Origin: JBDTMC01 sp039934475
GTDB lineage: Bacteria > Acidobacteriota > Terriglobia > Bryobacterales > Bryobacteraceae
Assembly (NCBI GenBank): GCA_039934475.1
Contig: JBDTMC010000018.1
Location: 1 to 34,887, forward strand
Reading direction: 5' to 3'
Length of the DNA stretch: 34,887 bases
Shown here: one piece after another, positions 24,998-33,084 of the stretch
How the letters are laid out: each line of letters starts with the position of its first letter
How positions within the stretch are numbered: position 1 is the stretch's first letter
The notes under the pieces: generated by a model
Databases searched by the model: none
What the model was told of the DNA's origin: nothing
Seen by the model: only the letters and a program-made list of their open reading frames with translations
Program-made: the position numbers and the translations under genes

Positions 24998-25336
24998 TTA
25001 TCCCTCTTCGTTCACCAGGACGGAGTGACGGGGCGGGTCGAGAATCCCGGACACGCTCTTGAGGAGAGCTTTCTCTCGTTCCAGGGCCGACTGTCGCTGC
25101 ACGATCAACAAACGCTCGAGAATAACACCACGGTAGAGACCGGACATTCCCTGCGAAATAGCTTGCAGCCGTTGCAGCAATTCCGGGTTACCCTCACCGG
25201 TGGCGCACAGGCGCGGCAGGCAAGCGAGCGCGGTCCCTCGCTGCTCCAGAAGAGAAGCGAGTGTCGCAACATCGCCCGGATCGGCGATGCGAAGCTTTGC
25301 GTCCAACGCTTCCACCTTTTCGACGAGCGTCCTCAT
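24998..25336 (-). CDS. Small helical protein downstream of fliD (FliT/FlgN-like chaperone?)
   Basis: The 112-aa product is predicted to be almost fully helical (LVEKVEALDAKLRI, LASLLEQRGTALACL, LLIVQRQSALEREKALLKSV), similar in size and pattern to FliT/FlgN-type export chaperones. Its ATG overlaps the fliD stop (TGATG), so it is coupled to fliD, where fliS or fliT usually lies. No signature residue confirms the family; the call rests on position and helical build. Confidence 0.55.
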   Translation of the reverse strand: MRTLVEKVEALDAKLRIADPGDVATLASLLEQRGTALACLPRLCATGEGNPELLQRLQAISQGMSGLYRGVILERLLIVQRQSALEREKALLKSVSGILDPPRHSVLVNEEG

Positions 25337-26697
25337 CAGTTTTGCGTGCTCTTTCCGTAGAGAACCAGATTCAGGCTCTGAATACTGGCGTCTATGACCT
25401 TCTGCTGACTCTCCATCTGGGCGAGGAGAGAATCGGCGGCAATCAGTTTCGCCGCGAGACCGGCCTGCATGAGGTTCACCTGATCGGTCTGTTTTGCAAT
25501 TTGATCGCTCAAACGGGTATCGGTAGCGGTGTATTGGTCCTGCTGGAGCTTGGCCAAACCAGTGATCGGATCGCTAATCTGCGTGAAAATAGAACTGATA
25601 CCGCCGAGTCCCGCGCTCGCGCTACCGAGGAAAGAGAACACGTCATTCAGATTCGAATCGGGCAACGCGTCGAAAGTTCCCTGCTTGAAGGAAGCCTTCC
25701 CGGTGCTGTCAAATTCGATACCAAGGTCAGCCAAAGTTGCGATCCCACCGGAGCCGGTATAGTTGGCCAACTGGCGGAGGCTGCTCTGCGCCTGCCGTAC
25801 CAGCGAATCACCCGACAGCAGGCCCGCGTTTTCACCGATCTGGGCATTCACCAGGCTCGCCACCGCATTGTAGTTTGTAACCAGATCCTGAAGTGCGTTG
25901 GAGATGCCCGTTCTATCTGTCCCCAGGCTGACATCGACACTCTCGCCCAAGGCCGTCGTTCCAGAGAAGTTCAACACAACACCGGGTATGAGGTCACTCA
26001 CTTGTGTCGATGCGCGCTTCACCAGAGCCCCGTTCATAGTGAATACCGTGTCGGAGCCCTGGTTGAGATGCTTAATCAAGTCAACCGGCGTAGTACCATC
26101 CGGATTGTCTACCAAACTGAGCGTCTTCGCCCCGGGATTGTTGGCGCTTACCGAAAGATAGCTCTCAGTGTCGCTTACGGTCAGAATAGTCGCGGTGACG
26201 TCCAGTCCCGAATTGTTGATTGCGTCCCGAAGACCCGCCAGCGTATTGTTTTGGCTGATGTCGAGCGTTTTCGAAGTAGACCCTACAGTCAACTTGATTG
26301 TCGCCGGCGTTGTCGCTACGGCAGTGCTGCTGGCATCGGGATAGGACAATACGGACGTTTCAGAAGCGACCTTGGCCAAGGATTTAATGTCTGTGATGGT
26401 GTACGTGGCTGTCGAACTGGCGCCAGAATTCGTTGCTGTCACTTTGCTGGTATCGGAACTCGAAGCGACAAGGGACTTCTTGGAGGCCAAGCTACCCAAA
26501 CTCTTGAGGCTGGAAGCCAGCTTATCCGCCGCCGTCGAGAGATTTCCCACCAGCATTTTCTTCTGAACCAAGTCAGTCTGCTGGTTCTGAAGAGCCTTAA
26601 TCGGGATGGTGGCAATCGACACGGCGCGGTCCATGATCGACTGAAAATCAGACGAATATATGCTGATTCCGGTAAATGTGAGTGGCGTGAGGCTCAT
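25336..26697 (-). CDS. fliD: Flagellar filament cap protein FliD
   Basis: The 453-aa protein begins with the FliD N-terminal coiled region (FTGISIYSSDFQSIMDRAVS, KKMLVGNLSTAADKLASSLK) and ends with a C-terminal coiled region (DQIAKQTDQVNLMQAGLAAK...SLLAQMESQQKVIDASIQ in shorter pieces). Between are Ser/Thr/Ala-rich beta domains including TLAGLRDAINNSGLDVTATI and the YNAVASLVNAQ segment. FliD caps the filament and helps fold flagellin. GGGGGAG stands five bases before the ATG. No other flagellar gene is in the window. It lies between a par operon and a rep gene, an unusual place. Confidence 0.88.
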   Translation of the reverse strand: MSLTPLTFTGISIYSSDFQSIMDRAVSIATIPIKALQNQQTDLVQKKMLVGNLSTAADKLASSLKSLGSLASKKSLVASSSDTSKVTATNSGASSTATYTITDIKSLAKVASETSVLSYPDASSTAVATTPATIKLTVGSTSKTLDISQNNTLAGLRDAINNSGLDVTATILTVSDTESYLSVSANNPGAKTLSLVDNPDGTTPVDLIKHLNQGSDTVFTMNGALVKRASTQVSDLIPGVVLNFSGTTALGESVDVSLGTDRTGISNALQDLVTNYNAVASLVNAQIGENAGLLSGDSLVRQAQSSLRQLANYTGSGGIATLADLGIEFDSTGKASFKQGTFDALPDSNLNDVFSFLGSASAGLGGISSIFTQISDPITGLAKLQQDQYTATDTRLSDQIAKQTDQVNLMQAGLAAKLIAADSLLAQMESQQKVIDASIQSLNLVLYGKSTQN

Positions 26698-26715
26698 CGG
26701 GACTCCCCCATACTC

Positions 26716-26743
26716 AGATCGTCCAAGAACTTGCTTCTCTTTA
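26716..26743 (-). promoter_or_regulatory. Possible sigma-28-like promoter before fliD
   Basis: On the minus strand TAAAGAGA (26736-26743) and GACGATCT (26716-26723) are 12 bp apart, partly matching the flagellar sigma-28 pattern TAAAGTTT and GCCGATAA, whose usual gap is 11. The start point would fall very close to the ribosome site. Confidence 0.3.
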
Positions 26744-26769
26744 GTTCTTCTTGGTGGAACCTCCCCTGT

Positions 26770-27295
26770 TTACGCTCAAACCCACGTTTTCGCTGACCTT
26801 GGGTTCCATCGGAAAAAGAACGCGGCACATCGTGCCTGATCGTAAAATATGGATCTTTTCATGGGTTTGCCGCTAAATCCTACGTGCTTGCCAGGAAAAC
26901 GCCCTCCACTATCCCGCTCGCCAGACGCAGAAAGACCCTTCAAAGCCCCTCCAGACACTCTTACGCTCAAGTACACACGGACATCCTACTGATGCCATTG
27001 GATTTAACTCGTCCTTACGGTGAAACACACACACTTTACGATGAAGCTCACACCATCAAATTCGCAATAAAACGACGTAAGTCGATTATTATCATATACT
27101 TCACCACTAGCGAACCACTCATGACCGGATTCTGCATGGTAATGGTTCTTAAACAACCATGGTCTAAACATGGGTTCTGGAAGTGGAATTCATGGGTCTG
27201 ATCGTAAAGTCTTGTGCTTCATCGTAAAGCAGTGGCGGTAGACTAGGCGCGGAGTGTACAACAGGATTTTCGGCAATGCTGTCATGAAGCGTAAA
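26770..27295. repeat. Iteron-like repeats, candidate replication origin
   Basis: The motif TTTACGMTSA occurs at 26770-26779 (+), 26837-26846 (-), 26960-26969 (+), 27014-27023 (+), 27035-27044 (+), 27199-27208 (-), 27219-27228 (-) and, weaker, 27286-27295 (-) next to the rep start. The 27060-27180 part is AT-rich compared with its surroundings. This region between fliD and repA (26698-27283) holds no convincing gene. Repeats before a rep gene in both orientations are typical of iteron origins and rep autoregulation. Further matches lie at 28114-28123 and 28996-29005. Confidence 0.6.
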
Positions 27296-28882
27296 CAGAA
27301 CCCCCACCTCAGCATGCTGAATCTTTCCGTCGAGGAAGAGAACTTTGGTGCGATCCCATTTGCCGTGCTGGAACGCCGGGTGGGAAAGGCCGTCAGCAAG
27401 ATAGAAATCGAAGGCATCAAGGTGCTGCCGGATGGCACCGAGCGCAGGGTTGTCTGGCAAGTCCAAGGCAATAGTGAACTCGGTCTTCCGACGGAGCAGG
27501 ATCTCGACATCTTCGTCGCCCTTGGTGTGCTCACCTTTCGCAATAATTTTGCTAAAACAGTATCCTTCACCGGGCGCGAGATCGGCAAGTTGTTGAATAT
27601 AGGCTCGGTACACGGCAAATTCTACAAGCGGTTGAAGATTGCCATGGACCGCTTTATTGCCTTGCGCTTCCGCGCTTTAACCGCCACTGACCGGCAGGAA
27701 GAGGTGAAATGGCTGAACGTCTTCCAAGAAGCAAGTTTTCTGTTAGACCGCACTTCGGGACGCTGTATAGGCTCAGTGACCTGGACGGACAAGGTAATCC
27801 GGTCGATGGATAGTGGGTTCTTCCGCCTGCTCGATGCCGGCCGCTACATGGAGCTGGACGGAATTACGGCCAAGCACTTGTACCGGTTCCTCACCGTTGC
27901 TTTTGAAAAGTCGGATCTGGTGGTGATTGACGCGCGCAAACTCGCGACCGAGCATTTGGGCATAGTCAATCTGCCGAAATACTTCTCGCGGCTTCTGCAG
28001 ACCCTGGAACCGGCTTTTGATCAACTGGTGACCATCCAGGTAATCACTTCCTATCACGTAGTTTCCACCGAAGATTGGAAAGTAGCGTTGCACCGGCACC
28101 CCAGTTATGTGCCTGAGCGTAAACACTTGCTGTTACTGGCACCGGAATCGGACGAAGCGCGCCGGCTGGCGGCCCAGACACTGCTCGAAGTCGCCGGATT
28201 GCCACCGCGGTTGGCGGCGCAATACTGCCAGACAGCAACGACGCACGAAGAGATGTATCGAGTGGAGCGGGCGGGTCGAGTGCTCGAGTCGATGAAGGAA
28301 GAGGGTGTTTCGCCCCTTGTGAGCGTCAGTTATGTGCGCGATGCCTTGGATAGCGGGTTGCAGTCGGCCGAGGGGCGCGACCTTCTGGACTGGGGTGAGA
28401 TCGCTGTAGACATCTGCCGGGAGAAGAAGAGGGCAGGGCAGTCGCTGCGGAATCCCGCCGGTTTTGTGGTGAAGATCCTGAAGGATGCCGAGGCGCGACG
28501 CCGCCTGGTAGATCCGGATCACGAAGACGCCTACCGGCAAAACTTCCGTCATCGGGAAGAGGCGGCGCTGCGGCAATACCAACTGCAGGAAGAGCGGAGT
28601 CTGATTCTGGAATACGAGCGGTTCCGGCTGCAATCGGCCGTCGACACCTTTCGTGAGCTGCCGGAGGACAAGAAGAGTCTTCTGAAGCGGGACAAACTGG
28701 AAGTCCTCAGTCAGCAGGAGCGCTACCAGCGCATGTCTCCGCAATTGCGGGAACAGGAAGTGGAAAATCTCATTCTGCAGGAGATTGCCAGGCAGGAGGC
28801 TCCGGCTTTTGAGAAGTGGCGTCTGCGGCGCAAGGCGGCACAGATCATCCTTCCGTTAACGATGGAAGAGCTTCACGCTTAG
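27284..28882 (+). CDS. repA: Replication initiator protein A (RepA/RPA family)
   Basis: About 532 aa from the ATG at 27284 (alternatives are GTG 27254 and ATG 27317). The first 250 residues match the plasmid RPA family: FGAIPFAVLERR, VVWQVQGNSELGLPTEQD, LDIFVALGVLTFRN, SFTGREIGKLLNIG and LYRFLTVAFEKSDLVVID. The initiator-type winged helices would bind the iterons upstream. The second half is long, charged and helical (about 330-530), with coiled-coil character. The frame is intact. An iteron overlaps the start region, which points to autoregulation. Confidence 0.85.
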   Translation: MKRKQNPHLSMLNLSVEEENFGAIPFAVLERRVGKAVSKIEIEGIKVLPDGTERRVVWQVQGNSELGLPTEQDLDIFVALGVLTFRNNFAKTVSFTGREIGKLLNIGSVHGKFYKRLKIAMDRFIALRFRALTATDRQEEVKWLNVFQEASFLLDRTSGRCIGSVTWTDKVIRSMDSGFFRLLDAGRYMELDGITAKHLYRFLTVAFEKSDLVVIDARKLATEHLGIVNLPKYFSRLLQTLEPAFDQLVTIQVITSYHVVSTEDWKVALHRHPSYVPERKHLLLLAPESDEARRLAAQTLLEVAGLPPRLAAQYCQTATTHEEMYRVERAGRVLESMKEEGVSPLVSVSYVRDALDSGLQSAEGRDLLDWGEIAVDICREKKRAGQSLRNPAGFVVKILKDAEARRRLVDPDHEDAYRQNFRHREEAALRQYQLQEERSLILEYERFRLQSAVDTFRELPEDKKSLLKRDKLEVLSQQERYQRMSPQLREQEVENLILQEIARQEAPAFEKWRLRRKAAQIILPLTMEELHA

Positions 28883-28903
28883 GACGCTGAACAGCGGCAG
28901 ATT

Positions 28904-30643
28904 TTATGGGATTGGATCGTGTTCCGAAGTGGGGCGCGGCAGTCCCTTCGCCAGTACTTGCCCAAGAAACTGGCGGTTGTGCGGGGTATCGGGAATGAGC
29001 GTAAATCCGTCGGGACCGTTGACTGTTTCCCCATAATCCAATTGCGAAAGGAATGGCCGCAGATCGGCCCAGTGGACGTAGAGCGAATCGCCTTCCGTCC
29101 AATTCCAGGCGGGCTGAGGTCTTGACGCCAGTAAACGTGGCGACAGCAATACCTCAGCGTGACCATCAAAGGCTCGCAGCGTGGTGAAGGCGAAATCTTC
29201 ACGCCATAACTTTTGCCGTGGACTGCCGGCGAAGATGAGGTCGTCTACGGGCAGGATATCAGGGCGATTCAGAGGATGGTACGGATTGTTGACGGCGAAG
29301 TGGTAGACATCCTCCAAACTTGTCAGAACCCACAACACGCTCCCCGGAACCAGGCGAGGTTTCAGATCCCCGATGCGCCGCTCCGCGGCTTCGACGGTAT
29401 TGGTGGCGTGGGAACGTAACTGCACAACTGCGGATAACGACACGGCAACCAGACAGGCGGCTACAGCGATCCGTAGAGGCCGCACCGTTTCCTGGCTGAG
29501 CGCTCCGGCGAGGCTGAGCGCCACGAAGGGCAGCAAGCCGATAAAGCGCTCCGGCGCTCCAGTTTCAAACAGCACGAGGGCAAAAAAGAACACTACCGCG
29601 GCTGCTGTGGCGAACATCGCCAGGATCTGGCGGCCGGTCTTCTGGCGGAACAAGCGAATGATCATCCAGGCTGCCAAGGTGTAGAACGCCACGATTTTGA
29701 TGAGCGACAGACGAACCAGGTCGAAGAGAGTAACCTGCGCGTAGGGATCGTGGAAGAGGTAGCGTTTGAAGAGAATGCCATCGGTCCCCATATCGAGGAA
29801 GGTGCGGGGGAAGCCGAAGAAGAAGCGCAGCAGGTTGCGATTTTGTCCCAGTGCGTTTTGCGCATCGACGATCCAGTTTTTGACATCGGCGACGCTGCTG
29901 AAGCCATGGAGGCGGATGGCCCAGGCGTAAGCGGCGGCGAGCGGAATTACGGTAGCGGCGGTGAGCAGAACGCTGAAGAGAAGCCGCTGCCGGCAGTCGG
30001 GACGACGCCAAAACTGGGGGCTTCCGCGCCACACCAGGGCACCCATGACGATGGCTGGCGCAATGAGGCAGAACGGAAGCCAGATGAGCATCGCGGCGCA
30101 GAGAGAGAGGCCAGCCCAAACGGCATAGCGCAGCGGAAGTTCTCTCTCCACAGCGCTGAGGCAGAGACACAAAGCGAGCGAAGCAAAGCCGAGCGCGGCG
30201 GGATAGCATGAGCCCTGAAATAGATTGAGGAAGGTATTGCAGCATATCAGCGACAGGGCGGTTACCGTGGAGATCCAGAAGGACCTGGAAGCGAACCAGG
30301 CGAGCCCAAAAAGAGATAGGGCGGCGAGGAAGGATAGGGTGGAACTGAGAAGGGCGAAGGCGAAACTGACCGAGACTCGTTCGTCACCCTGGAACCAGGA
30401 GAGTGGCATCATCTGCGAAAGGGAGTTGGCTGCCGGGCGCCAGAAAAGATGACCGAAATCCCACAATTGAACGGGGTTAATTCTGCCGTGACGCGCCGAG
30501 ACAATCTGTCCCACATAGAGGTAAGTGTCACCCCAGTACTGGCAACTGGTGAGCAGGAGAAGAGCTGCGTAGATGCCTGCTACGACCAGCAGGTACCGGC
30601 TGCGGAAGGCGTCGCCGGCGCCGATCTCAGTGTTAGGCGTCAT
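28904..30643 (-). CDS. Polytopic membrane protein, probable glycosyltransferase-C or lipid-linked sugar enzyme
   Basis: About 579 aa from the ATG at 30641-30643 (an in-frame ATG at 30664 would add seven residues). There are roughly ten to twelve hydrophobic helices, for example LLVVAGIYAALLLLTSC, LSFLAALSLFGLAWFA and IAVAACLVAVSLSAVV, and an aromatic, soluble C-terminal part (about 430-580) likely in the periplasm. An acidic loop (CQYWGDTYLYVGQ) after the first helix resembles the Asp motif of GT-C enzymes. It overlaps the end of the preceding glycosyltransferase gene and probably completes that operon. The exact activity is unknown. Confidence 0.65.
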   Translation of the reverse strand: MTPNTEIGAGDAFRSRYLLVVAGIYAALLLLTSCQYWGDTYLYVGQIVSARHGRINPVQLWDFGHLFWRPAANSLSQMMPLSWFQGDERVSVSFAFALLSSTLSFLAALSLFGLAWFASRSFWISTVTALSLICCNTFLNLFQGSCYPAALGFASLALCLCLSAVERELPLRYAVWAGLSLCAAMLIWLPFCLIAPAIVMGALVWRGSPQFWRRPDCRQRLLFSVLLTAATVIPLAAAYAWAIRLHGFSSVADVKNWIVDAQNALGQNRNLLRFFFGFPRTFLDMGTDGILFKRYLFHDPYAQVTLFDLVRLSLIKIVAFYTLAAWMIIRLFRQKTGRQILAMFATAAAVVFFFALVLFETGAPERFIGLLPFVALSLAGALSQETVRPLRIAVAACLVAVSLSAVVQLRSHATNTVEAAERRIGDLKPRLVPGSVLWVLTSLEDVYHFAVNNPYHPLNRPDILPVDDLIFAGSPRQKLWREDFAFTTLRAFDGHAEVLLSPRLLASRPQPAWNWTEGDSLYVHWADLRPFLSQLDYGETVNGPDGFTLIPDTPHNRQFLGQVLAKGLPRPTSEHDPIP

Positions 30644-31757
30644 GGGTAGATAGTAGCTCCTCATAGAAACCGGACATGCGATGAATGGCTGCTTCCATGG
30701 ACAGGTTCTGCGCGGCGTGGAGCATGGCGGCGTCGGCCAAGCGATGCCGCAGTTCAGGCTGCCGGGCGAGCGTCAGGAGATGGCTGGTAAGGGCCGCCTG
30801 GTCACCCACGGGGAAGAGAAGACCGCGGACGCCATCCTCGATCAATTCGGGCGTCCCTCCCACTGCCGAACCGACGGCGCAGCAACCGCAGGCCATGGCT
30901 TCGAGGAGTGCGTTCGAGAAGGCCTCGGATTCCGAAGCAAGTACAAAGATATCGATGGCGTGCAGCCAGTAAGGGACATCTTGTGTGGCTGGTTCAAAGA
31001 CCACCCGTGGCGCGACGCCGAGTTCATTGGCGAGGGATGTCAGCCGCGGCAATTCGGGTCCGCTGCCGGCGATGAGCAACTTCGCCTGCGGCGCCATCAC
31101 CGAGACCTCGGCGAACGAACGAATCAGCAGATCGATCCGTTTCTCCGGACGCAGGGCGGAGATACAACCGATCACAAGGTCCTCAGAGCGGAATGCCGGC
31201 GGCACAACGCGTGGGCCGGGATGGAAGACAGCCGTATCGATGCCGTTGTAGGAGAGAAACAGCTTCTTTTCTGGAACTGACTCATCGGTGGCGAGATGCG
31301 TCCACATCGCCTTGCAGTTCACCACCACGCGATGGCAGAGACGGTCGTTCATCCGCAACAGGCGTCGCCGGCCGGGGTTCACCAGGGTGCGGTAAGACAG
31401 CTGGCTGTTGATGACGACGGGAACACCGGCTAGCCGCGCCCAGGGCGGCGTGAAGATACTAAGCGGGACATCGAAGGATTGCACGAGGCGGATGCGATGA
31501 CGCCGGATGTAATCGAGCAGCACAAGGCCCCCTTTGAGAGGGGCTGTTGAGAGAAACGACGGGACGGGCAGGTGGAGCAGCGGGACTCCGGCGGCCTCGA
31601 GTTCATGGCGGCGGATCCCTTCGGGCTGAAAGAAGGCGACGTGGGGCTGAAAGACAGAGCGGTCCAGACCGATGGCCAGCTTCGTGAGATCGCGCTCGCA
31701 TCCGCCAAGATTGAGTTCTCGGACGAGTAGCAGAATGGGCCAAGGGTGGCGCAACAT
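30633..31757 (-). CDS. GT4-family glycosyltransferase
   Basis: This 374-aa GT-B enzyme has an N-terminal Rossmann domain with the acceptor loop (LVRELNLGGCERDLTKLA) and a C-terminal donor domain with IGCISALRPEKRIDLL, LLIAGSGPELPRL and the GT4 ESEAFSNALLEAMACG motif whose paired Glu bind the nucleotide sugar. Its ATG directly follows the stop of the upstream glycosyltransferase (TGAATG), and its stop lies inside the following membrane gene start. Sugar and acceptor are unknown. Confidence 0.88.
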   Translation of the reverse strand: MLRHPWPILLLVRELNLGGCERDLTKLAIGLDRSVFQPHVAFFQPEGIRRHELEAAGVPLLHLPVPSFLSTAPLKGGLVLLDYIRRHRIRLVQSFDVPLSIFTPPWARLAGVPVVINSQLSYRTLVNPGRRRLLRMNDRLCHRVVVNCKAMWTHLATDESVPEKKLFLSYNGIDTAVFHPGPRVVPPAFRSEDLVIGCISALRPEKRIDLLIRSFAEVSVMAPQAKLLIAGSGPELPRLTSLANELGVAPRVVFEPATQDVPYWLHAIDIFVLASESEAFSNALLEAMACGCCAVGSAVGGTPELIEDGVRGLLFPVGDQAALTSHLLTLARQPELRHRLADAAMLHAAQNLSMEAAIHRMSGFYEELLSTHDA

Positions 31758-32987
31758 TCAGGATACCGGAGGGTGTACAGAAGCGAGCATTTCGAGAAAC
31801 GCGCTCACGCGGCGGGAGCCGTCGAATTGCTCCTCAAACCAGGAGTTGGGCGCCACCGGATCGGTGGACAAGCGGAGGAACGCAAGGAACCGTTCATCCA
31901 CTTCGGCGGGAGCAGTTCCATCGGACAGAATCAGATGGGGAGTGCCGCTTTGGCGCAGGATGCGCGCCGAAGGCGAGTTCTGAGAGGTGATGGCAAGAAC
32001 GGGCCGGCCGACGAGAATGTACTCGAAGAGTTTAGCCGGCACCTGCAGTCCCTCCTTCCAATCCAACAAGAGGTGAAAATCGGAATTCCAGGGAATCTCC
32101 TTGCTGGGAATTTGTCCGGTGGCCTCCACACAGCCCTTTTCCACGAGGCCATCAAACACCGCCTGATCGGGAATGGAATCGTAATTCATTTCGCCGATGA
32201 ATCGGAGGCGAAACCGCGCCGGATCCAGCAGGCGGCGATCGATCAAGCGGGTGAGAGAATTGAGGAGCAGACCGGGGTTGCGGCCATGATACATGGCTCC
32301 AGTGTGCGACATCACCTGGAAGGGACGAGAGGGGATTGGCTCGGCCTGTATAGTCTCGTCGGGATCGAAGCCGTTCCAGAGATGGGCGATCTTGTGGGCT
32401 GCCTGGGGATAGCGTTCGCGCCACAGGGCGGCCACGACGTCGGTGTTGGCGAGCAGCAAGTCGGCCCAGCGGACGACGCGATTTTCGATCCACTGATCGA
32501 CCGCGGGAGAGAAATGGCAGAAGTGGTGGGGGAGTTCTCGCAGCGCATTTCGGCGCGTCGGCGCCTGGGCATAGGGATCGCGGAAATCGGCGATCCAGCG
32601 GACAGGGTATTTCTGCCGTAGCCGCAGCGCGGCGAGGTGAGTGCTCACCGGGGGAAAGGTAGAGAACACAGACCACTCGCTAGGCGAGTCGCGGATGATG
32701 GCTTCGGCTCGCCGGTACATGTTATACGAGCAGATCACCGAATCTTCGAAGGGAAAGAAGAACTTCCGCAACGTCATGTGGGCGATGCCGGCGAGGGAGG
32801 TTTTGCGCAGCGGAGAGGCGGGATCAGGCGTGTAGTGAACGCCGGGAACGGCGACGGGCTGTGGAGTGGTAGTAACTACCTCCACGCGATGACCCAAACG
32901 CCGCAGATATTTGACAAAGTGAAACGGGCGTCGCGCTCCGATGGCCTGAGAAGGGGGATAGTGGAAGGCGAGGAATAGGAAGTTCAT
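31758..32987 (-). CDS. GT4-like glycosyltransferase
   Basis: About 409 aa from the ATG at 32985-32987; the longer Met at 33017 is not conserved. The N-terminus MNFLFLAFHYPPSQAIGARR, with the early GARR loop and RRLGHRVEVVT, is typical of GT4 enzymes in exopolysaccharide clusters. The donor domain is recognisable from the VMSHTGAMYHGRNPGLLLNS block and a late PAKLFEYILVGRPVLAI with the acceptor Glu. It is the first gene of the minus-strand glycan operon and divergent from the third glycosyltransferase. Confidence 0.82.
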   Translation of the reverse strand: MNFLFLAFHYPPSQAIGARRPFHFVKYLRRLGHRVEVVTTTPQPVAVPGVHYTPDPASPLRKTSLAGIAHMTLRKFFFPFEDSVICSYNMYRRAEAIIRDSPSEWSVFSTFPPVSTHLAALRLRQKYPVRWIADFRDPYAQAPTRRNALRELPHHFCHFSPAVDQWIENRVVRWADLLLANTDVVAALWRERYPQAAHKIAHLWNGFDPDETIQAEPIPSRPFQVMSHTGAMYHGRNPGLLLNSLTRLIDRRLLDPARFRLRFIGEMNYDSIPDQAVFDGLVEKGCVEATGQIPSKEIPWNSDFHLLLDWKEGLQVPAKLFEYILVGRPVLAITSQNSPSARILRQSGTPHLILSDGTAPAEVDERFLAFLRLSTDPVAPNSWFEEQFDGSRRVSAFLEMLASVHPPVS

Positions 32988-33084
32988 GCCACGGGCTTTG
33001 AGGCCCAGCCATACCAAACATGAAGTATCTCATAAGGACTACGGGTTGCCGCCGCGGGACAAGCCCGGTGATGATGGAGCCTGG

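Noticed and set aside
25261..26796. A 511-codon open frame on + across fliD
   Set aside because: It is antisense to a clearly recognisable fliD, has no family features and is rich in Arg/Gln/His as expected of a shadow frame in GC-rich DNA.
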